This document shows, in pieces, positions 37,336 to 45,008 of a DNA stretch of 45,008 bases. Source of the DNA: Ligilactobacillus aviarius (GTDB lineage: Bacteria > Bacillota > Bacilli > Lactobacillales > Lactobacillaceae). The stretch spans positions 1 to 45,008 of the forward strand of contig NZ_LWUD01000017.1 in the NCBI RefSeq assembly GCF_001654615.1. Reading direction: 5' to 3'. The notes under the pieces are model-generated. The model searched no databases. It was not told the origin of the DNA and saw only the letters and a list, made by a program, of their open reading frames with translations. Numbering within the stretch: the stretch's first letter is position 1; each line of letters starts with the position of its first letter. Made by a program: the position numbers and the translations under genes.

Positions 37336-38469
37336 CTAAATTTTATTATCCCAGATTCCCGTTGACTCAACCTGTTCCCGCACGGTTTCAATCGTTGGTC
37401 CTAACGCCAACAAATATCCTTCCGTATCATGAACCCGCATTGAAAGCGGATAGCGGAAGAAGTTGTAATACCAGTTATCTTTAAGAACCCACTGTGTTCG
37501 CAAGTCATCTTGATCGTGACTTTCAATCGTAATTGCCACTGTTGGTTCCATTAATTCGGTCTTTACAAGCGGCATTTGAGCTAACGCCCGCAAATGCTGT
37601 TCAAACATCGTAACATTTGTGGCTTTATCAAATACATAGCCGCTCGCATGCAATCCCGGAACGACCCGTTTGACGTAAATTGCACCACTTTCAGTCAGGA
37701 AGAAGGCAATTTCCATCGTGCCGACATAGTTTAAACTCTTCGCGATTTTATCAGCCAACCGGCGGACTTCGGCTTCAACGTCATTATTGATCATTGCTGG
37801 AACAAGTGATTCATGAAGAACATGATCATGATAGATGTTTTCAATTACCGGGAAGAAATTGACCGTTCCCTTCGCATCCTTTGTCAAAACGACTGATAAT
37901 TCCTTTGTATATGGAATCCACGATTCAAGGATGTACGTTCCCATATCGATAATATCCGCACACTTTGCAATATCTGATTGTTTGCGAATAATTTGTTGAT
38001 GAGCTTTTCCAAGTCCCTTTTGAATTGGCTTTAAGACACATGGATAACCGATCGATGTTACGGCTTGGTAAACATCGTCAAGGTTAACGATCGTTGCATA
38101 CGGGGCAATATTAACGTTCAATTGTTCAAAAAAGGCCCGTTCAAGCAGCCGGTCTTGCATGTACTCCAATGCATCGGTCCCCTGCGGAACTGATGTATAT
38201 TGGGCAATATACTTAATTACTTCTGAATTAACATGTTCCGATTCATACGTCACAACATCGCACCGTTGAGCAAAACTTTGAAGTTTTAATTTATCGTTCA
38301 TTTTGCCAACGATTCGAACATCGGCTTCTGCCAAAGTCGGACTTTCTTCATACCGGCTGTATGCCACAACCTTATATCCCATTTTTTTAGCAGCCCGCGC
38401 TAACATAATTCCGTTTGGACTATCGCCAATGATTCCCAATGTACTTCCAGGAAAAAGCGTTTTTGTCAT
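37336..38469 (-). CDS. Divergent PurK-like ATP-grasp protein
   Basis: 377 residues from ATG 38469 (GTG 38478 also possible). Overall layout follows N5-carboxyaminoimidazole ribonucleotide synthase: an N-terminal Rossmann-like part (STLGIIGDSPNGIMLARAAKKMGY), an ATP-grasp core (QDRLLERAFFEQLNV, GYPCVLKPIQKGLGKAHQQ, YILESWIPYTKELSVV, GTMEIAFFLTESG) and a short C-terminal domain. Sites normally strict in PurK differ. The glycine-rich GGGQLGRM becomes IGDSPNGIM. The metal and substrate block usually read as NEIAPRPHNSGH is here KRVVPGLHASGY, losing the second metal-binding Glu. No purine genes are adjacent. It may be an inactive paralogue or act on another substrate. Confidence 0.8.
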   Translation of the reverse strand: MTKTLFPGSTLGIIGDSPNGIMLARAAKKMGYKVVAYSRYEESPTLAEADVRIVGKMNDKLKLQSFAQRCDVVTYESEHVNSEVIKYIAQYTSVPQGTDALEYMQDRLLERAFFEQLNVNIAPYATIVNLDDVYQAVTSIGYPCVLKPIQKGLGKAHQQIIRKQSDIAKCADIIDMGTYILESWIPYTKELSVVLTKDAKGTVNFFPVIENIYHDHVLHESLVPAMINNDVEAEVRRLADKIAKSLNYVGTMEIAFFLTESGAIYVKRVVPGLHASGYVFDKATNVTMFEQHLRALAQMPLVKTELMEPTVAITIESHDQDDLRTQWVLKDNWYYNFFRYPLSMRVHDTEGYLLALGPTIETVREQVESTGIWDNKI

Positions 38470-38598
38470 TTTCCTCACTACTCTCCATTCAAACCTATAT
38501 AATTTCGATTTCCAATTATTAGTTTATCAATAACTAATCATATCAATTTTAATGATACCATAATTGCAACTTTGAATATTATAAATTTCCTTTAGATT

Positions 38599-39219
38599 TT
38601 AATCGTTATCGTACTGATATAACTTATATTTTTGAATAATTGCGATCAGCTTTTGGGCATAATTGGGGTCGGTCGCATACCCGTTAGCTTGCAAGGCTTC
38701 CGCAGCCGTTTCATAATTCGTTGCGTTTACAACCTGTTCGTAATGGTCTTGATCACCTTCAAGTCCATCAACCAACAATTTTGTATGGGCCGCAATCGAA
38801 GCCGCCCACGATGGATAAACCGCAAAGCTGGCTTTGACCGTGGTCCATTGACCGTTTACGTACTCTTTGGTCGTCATCATCGCGCTGTTCGTTCCGGTTC
38901 CCTTGACTCCAAAAAGATTATTATATTTTTGCGAAAGCTCACTTTGACCCCAGTCTGATTCTAACGCTGCTTGTGCAATCGTAATACTTGCAAGCACATG
39001 ACTTTGTCGTTGTTCACTTTCCGCAATCGGCGCAACTTTTTGAATAAAATTCAGTTTGACCTGTTCACTTTGGGGAATTGCTGCCTGACTTTGCCGAATT
39101 TCGCGTCCGCTCCATCGAATAACTTGGATCGACATCATCAGTCCAAGAATAACGATCAAAACCACGTCGGTGATTTTTAAATGCCGTTGTTTCAAAAAAC
39201 GTTTTAATTTTCTCTTCAT
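38599..39219 (-). CDS. Membrane-anchored GH73 glucosaminidase
   Basis: 206 residues from ATG 39219, which has GAGGG 9 bp upstream (TTG 39228 touches that site). A basic N-terminus (RKLKRFLKQRH) and one membrane helix (VVLIVILGLMMSIQVI) anchor it, and the rest faces outward. The glucosaminidase domain holds ITIAQAALESDWGQSELSQ with the catalytic Glu, NNLFGVKG and VYPSWAASIAAH. It cleaves N-acetylglucosaminyl bonds in peptidoglycan. No cell-wall-binding repeats are present. It follows the ECF S-component gene directly, the start lying within a few bases of that stop. Confidence 0.9.
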   Translation of the reverse strand: MKRKLKRFLKQRHLKITDVVLIVILGLMMSIQVIRWSGREIRQSQAAIPQSEQVKLNFIQKVAPIAESEQRQSHVLASITIAQAALESDWGQSELSQKYNNLFGVKGTGTNSAMMTTKEYVNGQWTTVKASFAVYPSWAASIAAHTKLLVDGLEGDQDHYEQVVNATNYETAAEALQANGYATDPNYAQKLIAIIQKYKLYQYDND

Positions 39220-39231
39220 TCTTTTCAACCC

Positions 39232-39825
39232 TCAAGCATGCTTCTTCAAAACCTTTAATAACGCGGTGGCAATTAGCGGAACCGTTACCGCTGCTAACAG
39301 CATTTCCGGAATTCCGTTCGTTCCTACTACTCCCAACAAATACGGAAGCAGTTGGCGAACATCGACCGCATACAATCGTGGTGCTTGATTATGATAAAAA
39401 AGATAAATTTGGCCAAGAACCAGTAAGGTGTTGGTCATACTTCCGGCCATTGCCGCCATCACCATTGATTTTCGGATTGAAAAATGCCTTTTCAGCCATA
39501 AAAAACCATATCCTGCAACCGTTCCAACTAAAATTCGGGGAAGGACGGAAATCAGCGGATTGGTAAAACAAATAACTGCAAGCGGACTTGTCGGCCAAAT
39601 AAATGCCCGAATAAAGGTGATCATTCCCCAAATTCCGCCAACAATCATTCCTTGAACGGGGCCTAAAACAATTGCTGCAACAATTACCGTAACATGGATC
39701 AGCGTAATACTTAACGGTCCAATTGGGATGTTTCCCAAAATCGGAACTAAGTTTTGGACGATCACGATCGTTCCAAAAAGCGCTAATAATGTATTTCGCC
39801 GTAATTTTTGACGCGGATCAAGCAC
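39232..39825 (-). CDS. ECF transporter S component, PanT-like
   Basis: 197 residues, six predicted helices. ECF S-component traits: a first helix with LLALFGTIVIVQNL, the loop IPIGPLSITLIHVTVIVAAIVLGPVQGMIVGG, and later GSMTNTLLVLGQIYLF. These blocks resemble pantothenate-specific PanT proteins of Gram-positive bacteria, but substrate assignment within S components is unsafe by eye. It would work with a shared EcfA-A'-T module encoded elsewhere. The start is GTG 39825, with GGGAG about 8 bp upstream. Confidence 0.75.
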   Translation of the reverse strand: MLDPRQKLRRNTLLALFGTIVIVQNLVPILGNIPIGPLSITLIHVTVIVAAIVLGPVQGMIVGGIWGMITFIRAFIWPTSPLAVICFTNPLISVLPRILVGTVAGYGFLWLKRHFSIRKSMVMAAMAGSMTNTLLVLGQIYLFYHNQAPRLYAVDVRQLLPYLLGVVGTNGIPEMLLAAVTVPLIATALLKVLKKHA

Positions 39826-39870
39826 GCGATCACTCCCTGATAATTATTACCGCTGATTATAACTTAAAAG

Positions 39871-39899
39871 AAAAAGCCGTGCAATCGCACAGCCTTTTC
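39871..39899 (-). terminator. Terminator of the mleA-mleP operon
   Basis: On the minus strand AAAGGCTGTGC pairs with GCACGGCTTT (one mismatch) around a 4-nt loop and is followed by TTCTTTT. It is about 30 bp after the mleP stop. Confidence 0.8.
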
Positions 39900-39930
39900 A
39901 AACTCTTTCTCATCTTAAACCCATAATAAA

Positions 39931-40908
39931 TTAGATAAATTGTAAGATTCCCATCAATACTGGAACAACGACAATGAACAATACCGTACTCATAACAACG
40001 ACGTTGGTTGCGTATTCAACATCGCCGTGGGCTTCGCCAGCCAAAACAGGTAATACGGCTAACATTGGCGTTGCTGATTGAACGATCAATGTTTGTTGCA
40101 TCAAACGTGGTAAATCAAAGTGAAGGATCGGTGCTCCGAACTTGATCAAAAGAATCAATACAAGTGGTGATACTACGAACCGGCCAAGTAAGGCAACGAT
40201 CGAATCACGGTCAAACTTGAAGTTCTTCAAACCGGCATCGCATAAAACAACCCCAATGTAAATCAATGATAACGGCGTTACCAAGTTACCTACATAACCA
40301 AGTGTTTGGAACAGGAAGTCTGGTTTGCTGCTTGGTAAACCAAGAAGTAACCAAATGATCGCAACAACGAATCCAACAAGCGGCATTGGTAAAAGTTTTT
40401 GCAAACTGATCTTGTGCTTCTTCTTGCTGTCTTTATCAGCCGTTGGATCATCATTGTAGATCAAGAAGACCCCAAAGGCCCATGTTGAAACCGTATTGAT
40501 TACGTAGTAGATCAAGAAGTCAGCCATTGACTTTGTTCCGAATAAAGCCATGTTTAATGGCATTCCGATAAAGATCGTGTTGGCGTTGACGATCGCGTTC
40601 ATCATGATTCCGCGCCGACCTGGACGAACCTTTAAGACCTTAACAACGAGCCATGCAATTAAGTATCCAATAATTACACCTAAGGCTGGGAAAATCAATC
40701 CCTTACCTAAACCTACTAAACTTGACCGGGTCAAGTGTTTTTGAACAGATACGAAAATTGAAGCTGGCAAAGCGATCTTCGTAATTAAACCTGAAATACT
40801 CTTTGCGAAATCATCGCCAAACCATCTAAATTTCCGAAGTAAAAATCCAAGTGCCATAATCAAAACGATTACGACAATACTTGATACTGAAGTTAAAAAT
40901 ACAGACAT
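39931..40908 (-). CDS. mleP: AEC-family malate permease
   Basis: 325 residues, about ten predicted helices of the auxin efflux carrier fold (LIMALGFLLRKFRWFGDDF in the first helix, FVSVQKHL, PLVGFVVAIIWLLLGLP in the middle). It lies 42 bp downstream of the malolactic enzyme gene and shares its transcript. The pairing is that of MleP in Oenococcus and other lactic acid bacteria, which take up malate and export lactate. The same family also contains malonate carriers (MdcF), so a second role for malonate cannot be excluded. ATG 40908 has GAGGAG about 10 bp upstream. Confidence 0.85.
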   Translation of the reverse strand: MSVFLTSVSSIVVIVLIMALGFLLRKFRWFGDDFAKSISGLITKIALPASIFVSVQKHLTRSSLVGLGKGLIFPALGVIIGYLIAWLVVKVLKVRPGRRGIMMNAIVNANTIFIGMPLNMALFGTKSMADFLIYYVINTVSTWAFGVFLIYNDDPTADKDSKKKHKISLQKLLPMPLVGFVVAIIWLLLGLPSSKPDFLFQTLGYVGNLVTPLSLIYIGVVLCDAGLKNFKFDRDSIVALLGRFVVSPLVLILLIKFGAPILHFDLPRLMQQTLIVQSATPMLAVLPVLAGEAHGDVEYATNVVVMSTVLFIVVVPVLMGILQFI

Positions 40909-40950
40909 CCCTCTTACGCTCCTCTATAAATTCGCTTACTTATCTTTTTA

Positions 40951-42570
40951 TTAATATTTCGGTTCCCACTTCATATCAGCAACTGCTTTGTGAGCATCTG
41001 ATACACCAGCGATGCCTTGATCAATTGCACTTTGAGCAACTGTTTCAGCAACTGTTTGGGTGAATTCAGTCAACTTAGCAACTGGTGGTAATACTGGGGC
41101 ACCTGGTTGGCTTGCGTCAACAATTCCGCCTAATGCGTGAGCAGCAGCAGCAAGCATCTTTTCGTTTACAACCTTTGCCTTAGCAGCGATTGAACCGAAA
41201 CCAACTCCTGGATATACCAAAGCGTTGTTTGCTTGACCGATCGTGTATGTGACGCCGTTGTATTCAACAGGATCTGAAGGAATTCCAGTTGCAACTAATG
41301 CCCGGCCGTCTGTCCACTTGATCAAGTCTTCAGCCTTAGCTTCCAATAACTTCGTTGGGTTTGAAATTGGGAAGATGATTGGCCGTTCTGTGTGGGCAGC
41401 CATTTCCTTAACGATTGATTCTGTAAAGGCACCTGGTTGCTTTGAAGTTCCGATCATAACGGTTGGGTGAACAGCCTTTACAATGGCTTCAAGGTTAGTT
41501 AATTCGTCAGCATTATCAAATTCGCTGCGTTGACGAACAAATGGTTTTTGAGCAGGAGTTAAGCCTTCTGTGTCTTCAAACAATAATCCTTGCTTGTCAA
41601 CCAGGTAGAAGTGCTTCTTTGCTTCTTCTTCGCTCATTCCGTTGCGAACTAATTCGTCGCACATCATTTGAGCAATTCCGCATCCGGCAGTCCCGGCACC
41701 AAATGTCAAGAAGATTTGGTCTTCAAGTTTTTCCTTTGAAATGTTCAAAGCTCCAAGAACACCTGCTAAGCAGATAATTCCGGTTCCTTGAATATCATCA
41801 TTAAATACCGGAATTTCATTTTGATACTTTTGTAAGATAACGTCGGCGTTTGAACGGCCAAAGTCTTCAAAGTGAATCAAAACGTCTGGGAACAACTTCC
41901 GAGCTGATTCAACGAACTTGTCAACCATTTCATAGTACTTGTCACCGTAGATCCGCTTGTGGTGGTTACCTAAGTACAATGGATCGTTTAATAATTCTTC
42001 ATTATCTGTTCCGGCATCCAATGAAACTGGCAATACATTGCGCGGATCAATTCCTGAAGCAGCCGTGTAAACCATTAATTTACCAACTGAAATGTCAACC
42101 CCTTGAGTACCCCAGTCGCCGATTCCAAGAATTGCTTCAGCATCTGAAACAACGATCAACTTGATGTCGCGGCCTTCTGCAGCGTTCTTCAATGTGTCTT
42201 CAATATCATCTTGAGCATCAATTGAAATAAATGCAGCGTCTTGTGGTTGAACAAAGACGTGACTGTAATTTTCAATTGAATCTGCGATTACCGGATCATA
42301 AACGATTGGCATGAATTCAACCAAGTGCTTGCTCATCAAATAGTAGAACAATGTCCGGTTTGTGTTGAAGATTTCCATTAAGAACTTCCGCTTTTCAAAG
42401 TTGTTTGGCTTTGATTGGTAGTGTTCGTATGTTTGCTTTGCTTGTTCTTCAATTGATTGAACACCGATTGGCAACATTCCGACCAAACCATATTCTTTCC
42501 GTTCTTCGTTTGTAAATGCAGTTCCTTTATTTAAGAAAGGATCTCTTAAAACGTCAATTCCACGTTTCAT
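40951..42570 (-). CDS. mleA: Malolactic enzyme (NAD-dependent)
   Basis: 539 residues. It converts L-malate to L-lactate and CO2 with NAD and Mn as cofactors, consuming a proton. It is a malic-enzyme-fold protein: [15 protein letters not shown] with the catalytic Tyr, [16 protein letters not shown]-type block ([17 protein letters not shown]), [10 protein letters not shown] and [10 protein letters not shown] with metal-binding residues. The nucleotide-binding [12 protein letters not shown] follows. Side-by-side memory of lactobacillus malolactic enzymes (FLNKGTAFT near the start, [23 protein letters not shown] at the end) is much closer than to true malic enzymes. ATG 42570 follows GAGGCG. Confidence 0.93.
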   Translation of the reverse strand: MKRGIDVLRDPFLNKGTAFTNEERKEYGLVGMLPIGVQSIEEQAKQTYEHYQSKPNNFEKRKFLMEIFNTNRTLFYYLMSKHLVEFMPIVYDPVIADSIENYSHVFVQPQDAAFISIDAQDDIEDTLKNAAEGRDIKLIVVSDAEAILGIGDWGTQGVDISVGKLMVYTAASGIDPRNVLPVSLDAGTDNEELLNDPLYLGNHHKRIYGDKYYEMVDKFVESARKLFPDVLIHFEDFGRSNADVILQKYQNEIPVFNDDIQGTGIICLAGVLGALNISKEKLEDQIFLTFGAGTAGCGIAQMMCDELVRNGMSEEEAKKHFYLVDKQGLLFEDTEGLTPAQKPFVRQRSEFDNADELTNLEAIVKAVHPTVMIGTSKQPGAFTESIVKEMAAHTERPIIFPISNPTKLLEAKAEDLIKWTDGRALVATGIPSDPVEYNGVTYTIGQANNALVYPGVGFGSIAAKAKVVNEKMLAAAAHALGGIVDASQPGAPVLPPVAKLTEFTQTVAETVAQSAIDQGIAGVSDAHKAVADMKWEPKY

Positions 42571-42610
42571 ATCTTAACGCCTCTTCTTTTCCTTTAATAT
42601 TTACTCTTGC

Positions 42611-42640
42611 ATTTTATTTTTTCTTAATATTCATAGTCAA
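42611..42640 (-). promoter_or_regulatory. Probable mleA promoter
   Basis: On the minus strand TTGACT (42635-42640) and TAAAAT (42611-42616) are 18 bp apart, about 40 bp before mleA. Upstream, ATAG (42633) and CTAT (42650) form a spaced dyad and CTATT-ATA-AATAG (42650-42662) is a small palindrome. Both are candidates for MleR binding. Confidence 0.6.
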
Positions 42641-42706
42641 ATTCATGTGCTATTATAAATAGTATTTATATGACAAAATAAATCATTGATAAATCAGGTG
42701 ATTAAC

Positions 42707-43585
42707 ATGAACATCAAAGATATTGAATATTTTAATGAATTGATGACGACTAAAAATTTTTCAATTGTTGCCCAAAATTTTAATGTCAGTCAGCCAACGA
42801 TCACGATGGCCATTAAACGCTTGGAAGAAGAATTCAACACAAAGTTCTTTATCCGCAACAAATCGCATAAGGAATTGATCGTAACCGATTCCGGAAAGCA
42901 ATTCTATGAACATAGTAAACACATCATGCAAGAGCTGAAAGTCGCTTCCAAAGAAATTCGCGATGCCGACGAGCAAAAAATCATTTTCGGCCTTCCGCCA
43001 ATTATCGGGACATATTACTTTCCGCCGGTTACGCCTGAGCTGCTTCGCAACGGTCTGCTTGATGACCTTACAATCGTCAGTCGCGGATCAAGTTTCTGCC
43101 GGAAAATGCTTTTAAACGGTGACCTTGATATTGCGCTGCTTGGATCAAACTATCCGTTAAAGGAACCGAATTTAATTACCGAAACCTTCGCCCGTTCACC
43201 ATATAAAATCATCGTTGGATACGACCACCCGTGGGCTAACCGCCAGTCCGTCAGCATTGAAGAACTCCGCGGGCAACGCTTTATTTCGCAAAATGAAAGT
43301 TTCGTCCAACACCGGGCATTAAAAAAAATGGCCCGCCTTGGCCATTTTCGGTTAAACATTGTGTGTCAAACAGATAACGTTAATATTTTAAAAGCCCTTG
43401 TTGCCGAAAATATCGGTATTAGTCTCCAAACGGCCATTTCCATTAATCCGGACGATCGTTTGCACGCAATTGACATTGAGGCTGAGGATTTTCCAACCTT
43501 TAACATGTCGATTGCCTACCATGCACGGCATTACTTAACCGATAAACAGCAACAACTTTTAGATATTTTACGAAAATCAATTTAA
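42707..43585 (+). CDS. mleR: LysR-family regulator of the malolactic operon
   Basis: 292 residues from ATG 42707 (AGGTGA about 5 bp upstream; an in-frame TTG at 42686 is less likely). N-terminal helix-turn-helix: MNIKDIEYFNELMTTKNFSI and NFNVSQPTITMAIKRLEEEF; the effector-binding domain covers about 90-290. It is transcribed divergently from mleA across a 136-bp regulatory region, the arrangement of MleR in lactic acid bacteria, where it activates malolactic fermentation with malate. The stop codon overlaps the convergent flavoprotein gene. Confidence 0.88.
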   Translation: MNIKDIEYFNELMTTKNFSIVAQNFNVSQPTITMAIKRLEEEFNTKFFIRNKSHKELIVTDSGKQFYEHSKHIMQELKVASKEIRDADEQKIIFGLPPIIGTYYFPPVTPELLRNGLLDDLTIVSRGSSFCRKMLLNGDLDIALLGSNYPLKEPNLITETFARSPYKIIVGYDHPWANRQSVSIEELRGQRFISQNESFVQHRALKKMARLGHFRLNIVCQTDNVNILKALVAENIGISLQTAISINPDDRLHAIDIEAEDFPTFNMSIAYHARHYLTDKQQQLLDILRKSI

Positions 43586-44916
43586 TCCTTGCTTGATTGA
43601 ATCCCTGCTTGGCGGCCAAAAACAATTGTTTCGGCAATCGAATTTCCACCGACCCGGTTGTTTCCGTGCAATCCGCCGGCAACCTCGCCAGCTGCAAATA
43701 ATCCTGGAATAACATTTCCGTTTTCATCTAAAACGCGAGTCTTCTTATCAATATGAATTCCGCCCATTGTATAGTGAACAGCCGGGGCAACATGAATTGC
43801 ATAAAACGGGGCAACATCAAGCGTGCGCATCCCTGTATGACGTCCAAATTGGGCGTCTTTTTGATTTTCAACCGCGGTATTCCATTCGGTAACCGTTTCG
43901 TCAAGCTGCCGCGGATCAACGTTGGTTTGATCAGCCAGCTCAGCTAACGTATTGGCTTGTTCAACCAATCCGACGCTTTGGTAGAACCCGAGGGCTTTGA
44001 CCCGCTGAAAGACTTTTTGATCTAAAATCAGGTACGCATGCCCTGTCGGCTGAGCAATGATCGCGTTTGAAACCTTTTTCCGGGTATCAAGTTCATTAAC
44101 GAACCGCTTGCCGGCATTATTTACCAAAATTGCCCCTTCGCCGCGGACCGTTTCGCCAATCAAATACGTGTGCGGATTATCTTGCTGAACCGTTGGATGA
44201 ATTTGAACTAAATTAAGTTGAACCAACTGGGCTCCAAGGTTCTGGGCTAACTTTAAGCCGTCTCCCGTTGCCCCGTCCTGATTCGTTGTCTTAAAGTCAG
44301 CATATTGTGGCGCATACCGCTTAATCAATTTCTTTGAAGCCCCGAAGCCGCCAGTAGCAAGAATCACTTTGCGGCATTCAAGATGAATCTGGGCTTCATT
44401 TTGAATAACCGTTAATTGAAATCCCATTGCGGTTCGTTGAAGATCCGTAACCTTACAATCCGTTCGAATTTCGATTCCGGCATTTTCAACCGCAGCGGCA
44501 AGTTTCTTTACGAGATAAGCTCCAATCGGTGAAGTATCCGTTGGCCGGTGAGTCCGGGCTAAACTCATTCCCCCAAGCGTTGTCAGGTCGCCCAAATCAA
44601 CATCATACTGTTTAAGCCATTCAATTGCCCCATTTGTATGCGTTGTAAAGTATTGCAATAACTGGGGGTCATTCATTTTACCGCCTGCTTGGAACGTTTC
44701 ATTATAGAACTGTTCTGAACAATCAATGATTCCATTTTTAAGCTGCAAATCAGTTTCCGCGGCATTCATTCCTGATGATGCGCGCATCGAATTGCCGCCG
44801 ATCCGCGGCATTTTTTCTAAAATCATTACCTTTTTGCCGATTTCGTGGGCTTGCAATGCCGCAGTCAGTCCGGCACATCCAGCACCAATAACGATCGTTT
44901 CAACCTGATTTTTCAT
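43582..44916 (-). CDS. FAD-dependent fumarate reductase-like flavoprotein
   Basis: 444 residues from ATG 44916 (GAGGAGG 7 bp upstream). The frame is open to 44952, inside the end repeat. FAD-binding IVIGAGCAGLTAALQA and VMILEKMPRIGGNSMRASSGMN start the protein. Further motifs of soluble fumarate reductases / flavocytochrome c are GATGDGLKLA, GAILVNNAGKRFVNE with the catalytic Arg region, TMGGIHID, and the C-terminal GLFAAGEVAGGLHGNNRVGGNS. There is no haem or FMN domain and no signal peptide, so it is a cytosolic single-domain form. It probably reduces fumarate to succinate as an electron sink, and related substrates are possible. Tail-to-tail 4-bp overlap with mleR. Confidence 0.88.
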   Translation of the reverse strand: MKNQVETIVIGAGCAGLTAALQAHEIGKKVMILEKMPRIGGNSMRASSGMNAAETDLQLKNGIIDCSEQFYNETFQAGGKMNDPQLLQYFTTHTNGAIEWLKQYDVDLGDLTTLGGMSLARTHRPTDTSPIGAYLVKKLAAAVENAGIEIRTDCKVTDLQRTAMGFQLTVIQNEAQIHLECRKVILATGGFGASKKLIKRYAPQYADFKTTNQDGATGDGLKLAQNLGAQLVQLNLVQIHPTVQQDNPHTYLIGETVRGEGAILVNNAGKRFVNELDTRKKVSNAIIAQPTGHAYLILDQKVFQRVKALGFYQSVGLVEQANTLAELADQTNVDPRQLDETVTEWNTAVENQKDAQFGRHTGMRTLDVAPFYAIHVAPAVHYTMGGIHIDKKTRVLDENGNVIPGLFAAGEVAGGLHGNNRVGGNSIAETIVFGRQAGIQSSKD

Positions 44917-44928
44917 TTCAATTCCTCC

Positions 44929-45008
44929 TCGTAATATATGTTTTGTAATCATCTCACGATGATTTTCCTTAAAAATAATCTTTTTGTTTTAGTACTGTGT
45001 GGTACCTG
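44929..45008 (-). repeat. Right copy of the window-end inverted repeat (leader-like)
   Basis: On the minus strand this matches positions 1-79 nearly base for base, including the GTACCACACAGTACT block, the AATCATC-GTGA-GATGATT hairpin and the MITK(H/Y)ILR frame. Here that frame runs into the flavoprotein gene. It ends right at the flavoprotein's GAGGAGG ribosome site. Confidence 0.8.

Noticed and set aside
40951-42570. NAD-malic enzyme
   Set aside because: The fold is shared, but sequence blocks along the whole length match lactobacillus malolactic enzymes, and the mleR/mleP context agrees.

Overview
The window reads as a piece of a low-GC Firmicute chromosome from the lactic acid bacteria, most likely Lactobacillaceae. 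The evidence is a malolactic enzyme with an AEC-type permease and a LysR regulator, gatCAB, a CamS lipoprotein, a DtpT peptide transporter, frequent TTG and GTG starts, and strong AGGAGG ribosome binding sites. I cannot name the genus. About 80 bp at the extreme left end recurs, nearly identical and inverted, at the extreme right end. Each copy lies directly upstream of the ribosome binding site of a different gene, so the window probably is a contig whose ends fall in a dispersed repeat.

Layout. 0.1-5.5 kb: a YfhO-like membrane protein (+), UDP-GlcNAc 2-epimerase (-) and an M29 aminopeptidase (+). 5.5-7.0 kb: a decayed IS3/IS150-type insertion sequence that landed in the loop of a terminator hairpin between the aminopeptidase and a tRNA-Arg gene. 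7.0-10.1 kb: tRNA-Arg, a YjeM-like amino acid transporter, an ISL3 transposase relic, then tRNA-Gln, tRNA-Gln and tRNA-Tyr. 10.2-12.9 kb: a DEAD-box helicase overlapping a TTG-started DtpT gene. 13.0-14.5 kb: an MFS transporter behind three evenly spaced palindromes. 14.5-24.3 kb: exodeoxyribonuclease III, then a biotin-independent malonate decarboxylase (mdc) locus. 24.4-38.5 kb: mostly minus-strand housekeeping genes (SPFH protein/NfeD, rlmD-like, dagK, gatB-gatA-gatC, camS, ligA, pcrA, a divergent purK paralogue). 38.6-39.8 kb: a GH73 glucosaminidase and an ECF S component. 39.9-44.9 kb: the malolactic locus (mleP, mleA, divergent mleR) and a fumarate-reductase-like flavoprotein.

The mdc locus is the metabolic centrepiece. 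On the minus strand run mdcH, mdcA, mdcC, a fused mdcD-mdcE, mdcG and a cytosolic SGNH hydrolase. On the plus strand run mdcR, a ten-helix AT3-like membrane protein and mdcB. MdcB and MdcG make and attach the phosphoribosyl-dephospho-CoA prosthetic group on MdcC. MdcH primes it, MdcA exchanges acetyl for malonyl, and MdcDE decarboxylates. No recognised malonate transporter lies in the locus, while two unexpected acyl-chemistry-type genes are co-transcribed with it. Together with the malolactic system, the window holds two proton-consuming decarboxylation pathways for dicarboxylic acids.

No CRISPR array, prophage, rRNA gene or toxin-antitoxin pair was seen. The least explained parts are the terminal inverted repeat, the triple TTTAAA-N6-TTTAAA array before the MFS gene, the GC-rich segment after rlmD, and the SGNH and AT3-like partners of malonate decarboxylase.
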